In this document: positions 37,232 to 49,767 of the stretch, piece by piece
Position numbering within the stretch: the stretch's first letter is position 1
How the letters are laid out: every line of letters begins with the position of its first letter
From: Xanthobacter sp. NM-25
GTDB lineage: Bacteria; Pseudomonadota; Alphaproteobacteria; Rhizobiales; Xanthobacteraceae
NCBI RefSeq assembly: GCF_022138605.1
Contig: NZ_JACBFS010000002.1
Coordinates: 1 to 64,000 of the forward strand
Length of the DNA: 64,000 bases
Direction: 5' to 3'
Program-made: the position numbers and the translations under genes
Notes under the pieces: generated by a model
Told to the model about the DNA's origin: nothing
What the model saw: the letters and a program-made list of their open reading frames with translations, nothing else
Databases searched by the model: none

Positions 37232-38629
37232 TTAGCCGGCCTTGCCGGCGAGCCGGGTTGCGACGCGCTCCCGACCCAGCAGCGGCAGAAGGCTGGCCAG
37301 CTCCGGCCCGGTCTCGCGCCCGGTCAAGGCCAGCCGCAGGGGATGGAACAGGGCGCGGCCACCGCGACCGCATTCCGCCTTCACCCGCTTGATCCAGACC
37401 CCGTAGGTGGTGGAATCCCACGGCGCCGGCGGCAGCAGCGCGGCGGCGGCGGCCAGAAAATCGCGATCCTCGTCGCTCACCTGTCCCGCCATGGGGCTGG
37501 CGCAGATGGCCCACCACTCGGCCGCATCGGCGAAGGTGGCGAGATTGCCGCGCACCGCCAGCCAGAAGCTCTCGCCCCCGCCGATGCCCGCCTGCGCCAG
37601 CCGCGCCTCCACCGCCGCGAAAGGCAGCCCATGCAGGGTGCGGGCGGTGAGGCCGTGCAGCTCATCGGGATCGAACCGCGCGGGCGCGCGGGAGATATGG
37701 GACAGATCCACCAGCGCCGCCAAGGCCGCGAGGCTGGGCACCGGCTGGAGCGCCGCAGAGGTGCCCACCAGCACCGCCGCCGCAGCCACCGCCAGGGGTT
37801 CCTCGCCCGCCTCCCGCAGCGCCTGCAGTGAGAGATGGCCGAGCCGTTTGGACAGGCCCTCGCCGCTGGGCAAGGTCAGCAGATTGTGGTGGGCGAAGGC
37901 GGGCGGCGTGCCGCCGAGCGCGTCCATGATCTCGATCTGCACGGCGGTGTTGGTGACATGGTCCTCGCCGCGCACCACCTGCGTCACGCCCATCAGCAGG
38001 TCATCCACCACCGAGGGGAGCGTGTAGAGAAAGGAGCCGTCGGCGCGTACCAGAACCGGATCGGACAGGCTCTGCGTGTCCACATGCTGGGGGCCGCGCA
38101 CCCCGTCGTTCCAGGTCACCGTGCGGTGGGCGAGGCGAAACCGCCAATGGGGGCGGCGCCCCTGGGCCTCCAGCTCCGCCCGCGCCGCGTCGGTGAGGGC
38201 GAGGGCCGCGCGATCATAGACCGGCGGCAGCCCCCGCGCCCGCTGCAGGCGCCGCTTCAGCTCCAGCTCGTCTTCCGTCTCATAGGCCGGATAGAGGCGC
38301 CCCGCCGCCTTCAGCCGCGCCGCCGCCGCCTCGTAGTGGGGCAGGCGATCCGACTGGCGAAAAGAGCGGTCGGGCGGAATACCGAGCCACGCGAGATCCT
38401 CGACGATGGCCTGCGCGAACGCGGGGCGGGAGCGTGCGGTATCGGTATCGTCCAGGCGGAGAATGAAGGTGCCGCCATCGCGCCGCGCCAGCAGGGCATT
38501 GAGCAGCGCCGTGCGGGCGTTGCCCACATGCAGCAGGCCGGTGGGCGAGGGCGCGAAACGCAGCACCGCGCGCCCCTCGGACGAGGCAGCGGGTGTTTGG
38601 GAGGTGGGGAGATCGGACGCTGTGGACAT
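37232..38629 (-). CDS. gltX: Glutamyl-tRNA synthetase
   Basis: A 465-residue class I synthetase. HIGH-type motif is HVGNARTAL (residues 34-42) and the KMSKS counterpart is LSKRLG (259-264). FAPSPTGLLHVGN, FILRLDDTDTARSRP and VVRGEDHVTNTA complete the active site. There is no cysteine zinc site in the catalytic insertion. Many alphaproteobacteria have two GluRS genes; the LSKRLG form is one of the two usual types, and the second copy is not in this window. The N-terminal 18 residues are a variable extension. Confidence 0.93.
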   Translation of the reverse strand: MSTASDLPTSQTPAASSEGRAVLRFAPSPTGLLHVGNARTALLNALLARRDGGTFILRLDDTDTARSRPAFAQAIVEDLAWLGIPPDRSFRQSDRLPHYEAAAARLKAAGRLYPAYETEDELELKRRLQRARGLPPVYDRAALALTDAARAELEAQGRRPHWRFRLAHRTVTWNDGVRGPQHVDTQSLSDPVLVRADGSFLYTLPSVVDDLLMGVTQVVRGEDHVTNTAVQIEIMDALGGTPPAFAHHNLLTLPSGEGLSKRLGHLSLQALREAGEEPLAVAAAAVLVGTSAALQPVPSLAALAALVDLSHISRAPARFDPDELHGLTARTLHGLPFAAVEARLAQAGIGGGESFWLAVRGNLATFADAAEWWAICASPMAGQVSDEDRDFLAAAAALLPPAPWDSTTYGVWIKRVKAECGRGGRALFHPLRLALTGRETGPELASLLPLLGRERVATRLAGKAG

Positions 38630-38732
38630 GGGCCAAGGCCATAAACCGGTCTCGGGCCCGCGTCGATGGCGCAGTTGGGCTTGCGCGCACCTGTGAGGAA
38701 GCCGGGCGGCGCACCGCCCGGCTTCAAGGGTT

Positions 38733-40364
38733 TCAGCGCTGAGGCGGGCAGTTGGGGCCCTGGCACTGCGGCCGGTTGCCCTGTTGACCCTGCTGCTGCC
38801 GCTGCTGCGGCATCTGCTGCTGGATCTTCTGGATCTGCTTCGCCCGTTCCTGCTGGGCCCGCTGCATCTGCTGCGCCCGCTGTTGTTGCTGCTGCTGTTG
38901 CATCTGCTGCTGGCGCTGCAGTTGTTGCGCCTTCTCCTGCTGGGCCCGCTGCATCTGCTGAGCCCGCTGCTGTTGCTGCTGCTGTTGCATCTGCTGCTGG
39001 CGCTGCATTTGTTGCGCCTTCTCCTGCTGAGCCCGCTGCATCTGCTGGGCCCGCTGCTGTTGCTGCTGCAACTGCATCTGCTGCTGACGCTGCATCTGCT
39101 GCTGCTGCGGGGTCAGCGCCGGACGCTGGCCGCCGGGAGCTCCGGGAGCAGCGGCACCACCCGGACGGCCGGGACCACCGGGCGCCCCGGGCGTCACTCC
39201 GGGCGTGCCGGGACCACCCGGACGGCCGGGACCGCCGGGCGCCCCGGGCGTCACTCCAGGCGTGCCGGGACCACCCGGACGGCCGGGACCACCGGGCGCC
39301 CCGGGCGTGCCGGGACCGCCAGGACGGCCGGGACCACCGGGCGCCCCGGGCATCACACCGGGAGCGCCGGGACCGCCAGGACGGCCGGGCGCCCCGGGCG
39401 CCCCGGGCGTCACTCCGGGCGTGCCGGGACCGCCCGGACGGCCGGGACCACCGGGCGCCCCGGGCGTCACTCCGGGCGTGCCGGGACCGCCCGGACGGCC
39501 GGGACCACCGGGCGCCCCGGGCATGACTCCAGGCGTGCCGGGACCACCCGGACGGCCGGGACCACCGGGCGCCCCGGGCGTCACTCCAGGCGTGCCGGGG
39601 CCACCCGGACGGCCGGGACCACCGGGCGCCCCGGGCATGACTCCAGGCGCGCCGGGGCCACCCGGACGGCCGGGACCACCGGGCGCCCCGGGCATGACTC
39701 CAGGCGCGCCGGGACCGCCCGGACGACCGGGACCGCCCGGGCCGCCGGCCCAGCCGGGACCGGGGGCCGGCTGGGCCGGCGGCGGGGGACGATGCCAAGC
39801 GCCGGGCGGCGGCGGTGGGGCCATATTCGGCGGCGGCGCGTAATTGTTGCGCCACCAGCCCGGCTGACGTGGACCGGGCGGCGGCGGGCGCCAGCCCGGG
39901 CGCGGCGGCGGCGCATAGCGTTCCCACCGGTAGCGGTCGGCATACCAGGGCTGGTTCACATACCAGGGCCGATTGACGTAATTCCGATTCCAATAGTCCG
40001 CGGCCGCGAAGGCGACGATGGGAATGCCGATGGCGGCGAGGCCGATGTCGGGCACCACCTCCACCCGGCGCTGCGCCACGGGAACACCCGCGGCGGCCGG
40101 CAGCTCATAGCCGAGATATTCGCTGTAGACCCAGCCGCGATAGCCGTTCCAGTCCACGTCGCACCACGATTCGTCCTGCAGACAGCCCTCGATCTGCAGC
40201 GGCGATCCATCGGGAATCACCCCAAGGGAGGGGAACTCGGTATCCGGCCCGGTGCGGATATTCACATTCGCCGTGGAGAAACCCGGCGCCGCGGCCTGAG
40301 CCACCCCCCCGATGCCCGCCACGGCCAAGCCGGCAAACATGCCGGCAAGTCTCAGCATCCTCAT
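38733..40364 (-). CDS. Exported SH3-domain protein with collagen-like and Gln-rich repeats
   Basis: A 543-residue protein. The start MRMLRLAGMFAGLAVAGIGG is a signal peptide cleaved near VAQAAA; AGGGAG precedes the ATG at 40364. Residues about 25-85 are a bacterial SH3 domain (STANVNIRTGPDTEFPSLGV, WCDVDWNGYRGWVYSEYLGY). A hydrophobic stretch, a Trp/Tyr/Pro-rich region (NRPWYVNQPWYADRY), about ten 19-residue Gly/Pro units (GGPGRPGGPGAPGVMPGAP type) and three 29-residue Gln/Met/Arg-rich units follow. The end NRPQCQGPNCPPQR has two cysteines. Likely cell-wall-associated. Repeat copy number may vary between strains. Confidence 0.85.
   Translation of the reverse strand: MRMLRLAGMFAGLAVAGIGGVAQAAAPGFSTANVNIRTGPDTEFPSLGVIPDGSPLQIEGCLQDESWCDVDWNGYRGWVYSEYLGYELPAAAGVPVAQRRVEVVPDIGLAAIGIPIVAFAAADYWNRNYVNRPWYVNQPWYADRYRWERYAPPPRPGWRPPPPGPRQPGWWRNNYAPPPNMAPPPPPGAWHRPPPPAQPAPGPGWAGGPGGPGRPGGPGAPGVMPGAPGGPGRPGGPGAPGVMPGAPGGPGRPGGPGTPGVTPGAPGGPGRPGGPGTPGVMPGAPGGPGRPGGPGTPGVTPGAPGGPGRPGGPGTPGVTPGAPGAPGRPGGPGAPGVMPGAPGGPGRPGGPGTPGAPGGPGRPGGPGTPGVTPGAPGGPGRPGGPGTPGVTPGAPGGPGRPGGAAAPGAPGGQRPALTPQQQQMQRQQQMQLQQQQQRAQQMQRAQQEKAQQMQRQQQMQQQQQQQRAQQMQRAQQEKAQQLQRQQQMQQQQQQQRAQQMQRAQQERAKQIQKIQQQMPQQRQQQGQQGNRPQCQGPNCPPQR
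38805..39115 (-). repeat. Gln-rich 87-bp tandem repeats
   Basis: Codes for three copies of a 29-residue unit beginning RAQQMQRAQQEKAQQ, the last one divergent (RAKQIQKIQQ), after a Gln-rich lead-in. Heptad-like spacing of Gln and Met suggests a coiled coil. Confidence 0.85.
39150..39755 (-). repeat. Gly/Pro-rich 57-bp tandem repeats
   Basis: About ten units of a 19-codon repeat (GGPGRPGGPGTPGVTPGAP type); one unit is shortened. DNA identity between copies is high, with CCGGGCGCCCC-rich cores, which favours slippage. Confidence 0.88.
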
Positions 40365-40477
40365 GGAGTACTCCCTGTGCGGCTCACGCGAGCCGATTCT
40401 GCAATTTAGCCCGCGCGCCATGGCGTTTCATGTGCGAAGGCGGGGCCATTCCCAAGCGAGAGCACGGCGCTTTTGCG

Positions 40478-41905
40478 TCAGGAGATGGTGAACGGGATGA
40501 TATCCCGCACATTTTCGTCGATCCGGATATCCCGGTCGAGGGGTGGAAACGCCCTCAGATCGCAATCCCGCCGCGGACAGATGCGGCAGGACACCCCCAG
40601 CCGGCCCACGGGCGCCGTCTTCAGGTCCAGCCCATCGGCATAGACCATGTCATGGGCGAAGGAGACCTCGCAACCGAGCCCGAACGCGAACGCCCGCACC
40701 GGCGCGCCATGGCGCAGGGGCGGCGCCGTGACCGCCCGCGCCAGGCAGATATAGCGCACCCCATCGGGCATCTCCCCCAGTTGCACCAGGGTGCGGCCGG
40801 GCAGCTCGAACGCCTCATGCACATTCCAGACGGCGCAGGCGCCGCCGTGACGGGCGAACTGGAAACGGGTGGCGGAATGGCGCTTGGTGATGTTGCCGGC
40901 GCGATCCACCTTGGCGAAATAGAAGGGCACGCCCTTGGCGCCGGGCCGCTGCAGGGTGGAGAGGCGATGGCACACCTGCTCCAGGCTCGCGCCGGTTTCC
41001 AGCACCAGCCGGTCGAGATCGTGCCGCAGGGTGCGCGCGCGCTCCAGGAAGCGACGATAGGGCAGCATGGCGGCGCCGGCGAAATAGTTGAACAGGGCCA
41101 GCCGGCAGATGTCGGCGGCGGTCTGGCTGCGGAAGCTGGCGGAGGCCACTGTCTCGCGCACCAGGTCCACATGCTCCAGTTGGGCGATGGTGGCGGCCAT
41201 GCGGAAGGCCCGGGTGGAGCTGGGGAGCACCCCGGACAACGTGAGCCGGCGCATGCGCAGATCCAGCTGGGCGAGCGGCGCCGCCGGATCGGCCGGGCCG
41301 ATCTCCACCGCCACCCCATGGCGGTCCGCCAGGTGATGGGCGAACGCGGCGGCGGGGTCCGCCCCATCCAGCACGCCGAGCGCCAGCGCCGTGGCCTCCG
41401 CCGCCCGATCCAGCCCGTCGACATAATTGTCGATGTAATGGAAGAAGTCGCGCACCTCCTCATAGGGGATGAGCTTGGCCTCGTCCGCCCGGGGCGGCAC
41501 CCCGGCGGTGAGCATGTCATCAAGGGAGGCGCGCCATTCCGCCGTGCGCCGCAGCGCCACATGCATGCGCAGGAAGGCATGGGCGAAGGCCGGCGAGAGA
41601 TTGGCCACCGCCTTCACATCCTGCAGCCCGAGGTCGAGATCGCCAAACAGCGGATCGGCCGCCACCTCGCGCAGGTCCGCCACCAGCCGGTCGAGGTCCT
41701 CGGCGCCGAACGAGGTGATGTCCACCGCGAAGGTGCGGGAAATGGCGATCAGGATCGAGGCGGTCAGCGGCCGCTGGTTGCTCTCGATCTGGTTCACATA
41801 AGAGGGCGAGACGCCGAGCCGCTGCGCCAGCTCGCTCTGCCTGAGGCCGAGCTTTTCCCGCAGGCGGCGCACCGCGTGGCCCGCATAGACCTTCTGCCGC
41901 ACCGC
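40478..41905 (-). CDS. pccR: Propionyl-CoA-linked ScfR-family regulator PccR
   Basis: A 475-residue regulator: an XRE helix-turn-helix (LREKLGLRQSELAQRLGVSP then SYVNQIESNQRPL, residues about 15-55), an IrrE-like/short-chain-acyl sensing domain and a C-terminal DUF2083 region with cysteines CRICPRRDC. It is divergent from pccB, as PccR is in Rhodobacter sphaeroides, where it activates propionyl-CoA assimilation. I take the GTG at 41905 (RQKVYAGHAV follows), which has GGAGG six bases upstream; a TTG 10 codons earlier would run into the palindrome. Confidence 0.9.
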   Translation of the reverse strand, partial: AVRQKVYAGHAVRRLREKLGLRQSELAQRLGVSPSYVNQIESNQRPLTASILIAISRTFAVDITSFGAEDLDRLVADLREVAADPLFGDLDLGLQDVKAVANLSPAFAHAFLRMHVALRRTAEWRASLDDMLTAGVPPRADEAKLIPYEEVRDFFHYIDNYVDGLDRAAEATALALGVLDGADPAAAFAHHLADRHGVAVEIGPADPAAPLAQLDLRMRRLTLSGVLPSSTRAFRMAATIAQLEHVDLVRETVASASFRSQTAADICRLALFNYFAGAAMLPYRRFLERARTLRHDLDRLVLETGASLEQVCHRLSTLQRPGAKGVPFYFAKVDRAGNITKRHSATRFQFARHGGACAVWNVHEAFELPGRTLVQLGEMPDGVRYICLARAVTAPPLRHGAPVRAFAFGLGCEVSFAHDMVYADGLDLKTAPVGRLGVSCRICPRRDCDLRAFPPLDRDIRIDENVRDIIPFTIS

Positions 41906-41935
41906 ACACCTCCGCCCGAGAGCCACCAGTACCAA

Positions 41936-41954
41936 TTTGTAAAATTTTCACAAA
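41936..41954. promoter_or_regulatory. AT-rich palindrome between pccR and pccB
   Basis: TTTGTAAAATTTTCACAAA is a 19-bp near-perfect palindrome (one mismatched pair plus the centre base) in an otherwise GC-rich region, 31 bases before the pccR start. It can be read as TTTGTAAA-N3-TTCACAAA, resembling the paired TTTGCAAA motifs reported for PccR, with different spacing. A likely PccR operator. Confidence 0.6.
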
Positions 41955-42131
41955 TTACAACACAAAACTTTTACACTTTCAAATGCCCTGCAACTCCTGC
42001 TAGCGAGCGCCGAGGCCGCATGCCGGTCAGGGCGGGAGAAGAGCGCGACGGGCGAAATGCCTCTCGCGCTTTTCTTCGCCCTCCGCGCGGTTAAACTCGC
42101 ATTACAACCACCCGCAAGAGGGGCGCGTCCC

Positions 42132-43664
<1,533 letters not shown>

Positions 43665-43671
43665 CACGCGG

Positions 43672-43691
43672 CGCTCCCCAATTGGGGAGCG
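43672..43691. repeat. Perfect 20-bp palindrome after pccB
   Basis: CGCTCCCCAATTGGGGAGCG is fully self-complementary and lies 7 bases after the pccB stop. It may act as a partial terminator or processing hairpin that sets the ratio of pccB to pccA. Confidence 0.7.
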
Positions 43692-43796
43692 TGCCCCCTC
43701 CCAACCCTCCCCCGCACGCGGGAAAGGGCTTTTCTTCAGGCGCCGCATCGCTCCCTCTCCCGCTTGCGGGAGAAGGTTGGGGTGGGGGCAGCCGGA
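43692..43796. repeat. REP-like intergenic hairpin element between pccB and pccA
   Basis: The left arm TGCCCCCTCCCAACC and right arm GGTTGGGGTGGGGGCA are imperfect inverted repeats about 100 bases apart, each bordered by an inner hairpin (CCCGCACGCGGG, then TCTCCCGCTTGCGGGAGA). This layout is that of the palindromic intergenic elements scattered in many proteobacterial genomes. Confidence 0.7.
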
Positions 43797-43857
43797 GAGT
43801 GGGAGGGACCCTTGGTTTCCTAAGATATTCGGCGCCTTGAGCGCAGGAGACACTTCA

Positions 43858-45885
<2,028 letters not shown>

Positions 45886-46135
45886 TCCGCGCCATGGATC
45901 CGGCTCTCCCCCATCCCGCCCCTCCCGCACCTGCGGGGGCGGGCCTTGCCCGCCACCAGGCGGCCGCCTTTCCCTGCGCGCAGGAAAGGGTGGGGACGGG
46001 GGCGGCCGACCAGTGGCCGGCAACGGGGGCGCACGGGATCGTGCCCCCCGCACCACAAGCGCCAGCATCCTACGGAATCGCTCGACCGGAGACGGCACCG
46101 CACCGGGCCACGCCGCCCAGCGCCACCCCCACGCC

Positions 46136-46239
46136 TCTCCCCCGCACCACCGTCATGCTCCGGCTTGACCGGAGCATCCTTGGCGCAACGCCGGATGCCG
46201 CGCGCCCCATGGGCCCTCCGGTCAAGCCGGAGGGCGACG
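46136..46239. repeat. REP-like module, copy 1
   Basis: CTCCCCCGCACCACCGTC is followed by hairpin GCTCCGG-CTTGA-CCGGAGC and, 40 bases on, CCCTCCGG-TCAAG-CCGGAGGG. The second hairpin is an inverted copy of the first, so the module can also fold as one long stem. Confidence 0.8.
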
Positions 46240-46352
46240 GGGGGTGCGGCGACGGGGAGTGGGACGACGGCGACAGCGGTTGGGACGACGGCGACGGCAC
46301 CGACCCGATCGCGCCGCGAGGCGTCGCGCTGGACGAGCGCGCGCTCCCGCCG

Positions 46353-46457
46353 CTCCCCCGCACCACCGTCGTGCTCCGGCTTGACCGGAGCATCCAGAGC
46401 GCCGCGCTTGGTGCCGAGCGCCTCATGGGCCCTCCGGTCAAGCCGGAGGGCGACGGA
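46353..46457. repeat. REP-like module, copy 2
   Basis: Nearly the same outer arms as copy 1 (CTCCCCCGCACCACCGTC, CTCCGGCTTGACCGGAG, CCTCCGGTCAAGCCGGAGG), with a different 35-base centre. It is in direct orientation, 217 bases after copy 1. Conserved arms with a free centre indicate selection on the hairpins or recent spread. Confidence 0.8.
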
Positions 46458-46595
46458 GGTTGGGGTGTGAGTGACGGCGGTTGGGTCGCGGGCGCGGGGC
46501 CCTGCGGGAGCGAGGTGAGCGGCGGAGGTATTTCGGATATGAGAAGGGCTCCCCCCTGCGCCGCTTTTCCGGCAGCGACCATCGGAGCCTTCTGA

Positions 46596-47825
46596 ATGCG
46601 CCTTCTCTCCCACCTTCTGAAGCGCTTCGTCGAGAAGGGCCAGCTCACGGTTCTCACCGCCGATGGGGCCCGCCACGTGTTCGGCACCGGCGTCAACGGC
46701 CCGTCGGTCACCGTGCGCATGCATGACAAGAAGCTGGAGAGCGAGCTGTTCTTCAATCCCGAACTGGTGGCGGCGGAGGCCTATATGGATGGCCGCCTCA
46801 GCTTCGAGGATGGGGCTGGCGCGTTCGAACTGCTCTCCTTGTTCTCCATCAACCGCAAGGGCCTCGGCAGCCACCCGGTGCAGCAGGCGCTGCGCCAGGC
46901 GTGGCGCTCGGTGCGGCGGTTCCAGCAGGCCAACCCCATCGGCAAGGCCAAGGAGAACGTCTCGTCCCATTACGACCACCCGGCCACGTTCTACCGGCTG
47001 TGGCTGGACGAGACCATGACCTACAGCTGCGCCTATTTCCGCGAGCCGAACGAGCCGCTGGCCGATGCCCAGCGCAACAAGTTCCGCCACATCGCCGCCA
47101 AGCTGAAGATCACCCCCGGCATGCGGGTGGCGGAGATCGGCTCCGGCTGGGGCGCGCTCGCCATCTATATGGCCAAGGAATGCGGCGCCAAGGTCACCGC
47201 CATCAACGTCTCGCCCGAGCAGCTGGCCGAGAGCCGGCGACTGGCGGAGGCGGCGGGAGTGGCCGACAGCATCGATTTCCGCGAGGTGGATTACCGCCAG
47301 CTGAAGGGCAAGTTCGACCGCGTCGTCTCCATCGGCATGATGGAGCATGTGGGCGTCGCCCATTTCGACGATTATTTCACCACCGTCCGCAACCTTCTGG
47401 ACGAAGGCGGCTTCGCTTTGGTGCATGCCATCGGCCGCATGTCGCCGCCCGGCACCACCGCCCCCTTCATCCGCAAATACATCTTCCCCGGCGGCTATGT
47501 GCCGGCCCTGTCGGAAGTGTTCGCCTCCACCGAGCGCAGCCACCTTTGGGTGGACGATTGCGAGGTGCTGCGGCTGCATTATTACTGGACCATCCGCGCC
47601 TGGCGGCAGAACTTCATGGCCAAGCGCGCCGAGGTGGATGCCATGATGGGCGAGCGCTTCGGCCGCATGTGGGAATTCTACCTCGCCGCGGTGGAGCTCG
47701 GCTTCCTGCACGGCTCCAACATGGTGTTCCAGCTGCTGCTGTCCGAAAAGCGCGACGACGTGCCGGTGCTGCGCGACTACATGATCGACGACGAGCGCGC
47801 CCTCGCCGCGCGGGAGGCCCGCTGA
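46596..47825 (+). CDS. Cyclopropane-fatty-acyl-phospholipid synthase family methyltransferase
   Basis: A 409-residue SAM-dependent enzyme. The SAM site is VAEIGSGWGALAIYMAKECG (around residue 180), and SHYDHPATFYRLWLDETMTY and SIGMMEHVGVAHFDDYF match CFA synthases, including the EHVG motif near the bicarbonate/active site. It would methylate unsaturated acyl chains in membrane phospholipids. The N-terminal 110 residues form the usual lipid-interacting domain. The position between pcc and mut genes is unusual; it may share their transcript without a pathway link. GGAG precedes the ATG. Confidence 0.9.
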   Translation: MRLLSHLLKRFVEKGQLTVLTADGARHVFGTGVNGPSVTVRMHDKKLESELFFNPELVAAEAYMDGRLSFEDGAGAFELLSLFSINRKGLGSHPVQQALRQAWRSVRRFQQANPIGKAKENVSSHYDHPATFYRLWLDETMTYSCAYFREPNEPLADAQRNKFRHIAAKLKITPGMRVAEIGSGWGALAIYMAKECGAKVTAINVSPEQLAESRRLAEAAGVADSIDFREVDYRQLKGKFDRVVSIGMMEHVGVAHFDDYFTTVRNLLDEGGFALVHAIGRMSPPGTTAPFIRKYIFPGGYVPALSEVFASTERSHLWVDDCEVLRLHYYWTIRAWRQNFMAKRAEVDAMMGERFGRMWEFYLAAVELGFLHGSNMVFQLLLSEKRDDVPVLRDYMIDDERALAAREAR

Positions 47826-47928
47826 TGCGCCGTGCCCCACTCCTTCCCTTCACCGCCGCAGCCCGCCCCGCCCTTGCGCGGTGCGCGGGCGCTATCGGCG
47901 TCCATCCTTTCGTCCCGGAGGCTTAGCC

Positions 47929-49767
47929 ATGACCACCCTGCCCTTCGCCACCGACCTGCCCCACGTGACCCGTGAGGATTGGCTGAAGCTGGTGGAAGGC
48001 GTGCTCAAGGGCACGCCCTATGACAAGAAGATGGTGACCCGCACCTATGACGGGCTCGCCCTCGACGCGCTGCCCGAGCGCAAGCCCGCGGCCCCCATCG
48101 TCGCCGGCCGGCCCGCCGGGGCGCCCTGGACCATCTCCATGCGGGTGGACCAGCCGGACCTCGCCGCCGCCAACGCCCAGGCCCTGGAAGATCTGGACGG
48201 CGGCGCCTCCGGCCTGTCGCTGGTGTTCGCCAGCTCGCCCTTGGCCTATGGCTTCGGCTTGCCCAACGGCGCCGATCTCGATGTGGTGCTGAAGGGGGTG
48301 ATGCTCGATCTCATCGAGACCCGCTTCGAGCTGGGCGGCTTCGTCGGCCCGGCCAGCGCCCTCGCCTTCGCCGATCTGGTGGAAAAGCGCGGGCTCGATC
48401 CCAAGAGCGTTCAAGCCTCCTTCGGCCTGAACCCGCTCGGCAGCTATGCCGCCATGGGCGGCCTGCCGGTGAACCCGCCCATGACCTGGGCGGACCTGGC
48501 GCGGCGCTTCTGCGACACCTCCGCCACCCTGGCCGCCAAGGGCTTCACCGGCCCCATCTGCCGGGCCGAAGGCGCGGTGTTCCACGAGGCCGGCGCCTCC
48601 GATGCGCAGGAGCTGGCGGCGGTGCTCGCCGCGGCGGTGCGCTACCTGAAGATGTATGCGGAAGACGGCGTGACGCTCGAAGAGGCGGCGCGGCGCATCG
48701 AGGTCTCCCTGGTGGCGGATGTGAACCAGACCGCGACCATCGCCAAGTTCCGCGCCATCCGCCTGCTGTGGGGCGCCGTGCTGCGCGAATGCGGGCTCGC
48801 CGCAATGCCGCTGAAAGTGCATGCCACCACCGCCTGGCGGTCCATGACCCGGCGTGATCCCTATGTGAACCTGCTGCGCAGCACGGTGGCCGCTTTCGCC
48901 GCCGGCGTGGGCGGCGCCGACAGCGTCACCGTGCTGCCCTTCACGCAGGCGCTGGGCCTGCCCGATGCCTTTGCCCGCCGCCTCGCCCGCAACACCCAGG
49001 TGATGCTGATCGAGGAATCCAACGTGCACCGGGTGGCCGATCCCGCCGCCGGCGCCGGCGCGGTGGAAGCCTATACGGACGGCCTCGCAGCCGCCGCCTG
49101 GGATCTGTTCCGCACCATCGAGCAGCGCGGCGGCATTCTGCCGGTGCTGGAAGAGCGCTGGCTGCAGGCGGAGATCGCCGAGGTGAAGGCGGCCCGCGAC
49201 AAGGATGTGGCCACCCGCAAGGCCCCCATCACCGGCACCTCTGAATTCCCCATCCTGGTGCAGGAGATGCCCGAGGTGCTGGCGCCGCTCAGCGCTGACC
49301 ATACGACCGCCGGCGATGGCGCGCTGACGCCCTACCGCATCGCCGAGCCGTATGAAGCCCTGCGCGACAAGGCCGAAACCGGCGCGCCTAAGGTGTTCCT
49401 GGCGGTGCTGGGCCCGGTGGCGGCCTTCACCGCCCGCGCCACCTTCGCCAAGAATTTCTTCGAGGCCGGCGGCATTGCCGCGGCGGTGCCCGACGGCTTC
49501 GCCGATCTCGATGCGCTGGTCGCCGCCTTCAAGGCCTCCGGCACGCCCTTCGCCTGCCTCACCTCCTCCGACGAGGTCTATGGCACCGAGGCGGCTGCGG
49601 CCGTGAAGGCGCTCAAAGCCGCTGGCGCGAGCGCCGTGTGGCTGGCCGGCAAGCCGGCGGCCATCGAGGCGGAGCTGAAGGCGGCCGGGGTCGACGGCTT
49701 CGTCTTCATGGGCTGCAACCTGCTCGACACCCTGGCGGCCGCGCAAAGCGCCGCCGGGCTCGCCTGA
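47929..49767 (+). CDS. mutA: Methylmalonyl-CoA mutase small subunit
   Basis: A 612-residue subunit of the heterodimeric mutase. It has the TIM-barrel (SGLSLVFASSPLAYGFGLP, MTRRDPYVNLLRSTVAAFAA, FARRLARNTQVMLIEESNVH) and a degenerate C-terminal flavodoxin-like domain that lacks the B12-binding D-x-H-x-x-G motif; VFLAVLGPVAAFTARATF stands in its place. So it is the non-catalytic partner of MutB. ATG at 47929 has CCGGAGG upstream. It is separated from mutB by 470 bases. Confidence 0.95.
   Translation: MTTLPFATDLPHVTREDWLKLVEGVLKGTPYDKKMVTRTYDGLALDALPERKPAAPIVAGRPAGAPWTISMRVDQPDLAAANAQALEDLDGGASGLSLVFASSPLAYGFGLPNGADLDVVLKGVMLDLIETRFELGGFVGPASALAFADLVEKRGLDPKSVQASFGLNPLGSYAAMGGLPVNPPMTWADLARRFCDTSATLAAKGFTGPICRAEGAVFHEAGASDAQELAAVLAAAVRYLKMYAEDGVTLEEAARRIEVSLVADVNQTATIAKFRAIRLLWGAVLRECGLAAMPLKVHATTAWRSMTRRDPYVNLLRSTVAAFAAGVGGADSVTVLPFTQALGLPDAFARRLARNTQVMLIEESNVHRVADPAAGAGAVEAYTDGLAAAAWDLFRTIEQRGGILPVLEERWLQAEIAEVKAARDKDVATRKAPITGTSEFPILVQEMPEVLAPLSADHTTAGDGALTPYRIAEPYEALRDKAETGAPKVFLAVLGPVAAFTARATFAKNFFEAGGIAAAVPDGFADLDALVAAFKASGTPFACLTSSDEVYGTEAAAAVKALKAAGASAVWLAGKPAAIEAELKAAGVDGFVFMGCNLLDTLAAAQSAAGLA

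Larger units (their letters stand above)
45886..46595. other. 710-base gap filled with hairpin repeats
   Basis: No gene is supported. The first 150 bases have GC hairpins (GGCGGG-CCTTG-CCCGCC near 45941 and TTTCCCTGCGCGCAGGAAA near 45970). Two copies of a 105-bp REP-like module follow (separate entries), with low-complexity GACGACGGCGA sequence between them. The ribosome site of the next gene is at the right end. Confidence 0.6.

Noticed and set aside
39205..39843. Plus-strand frame reading as strict collagen-like GPPGRPGPPGAPG repeats
   Set aside because: Attractive, but it arises because CCG/CGG-rich repeats read as Gly/Pro on both strands. It has no signal peptide, flanking domain or ribosome site, while the minus-strand gene has all three.
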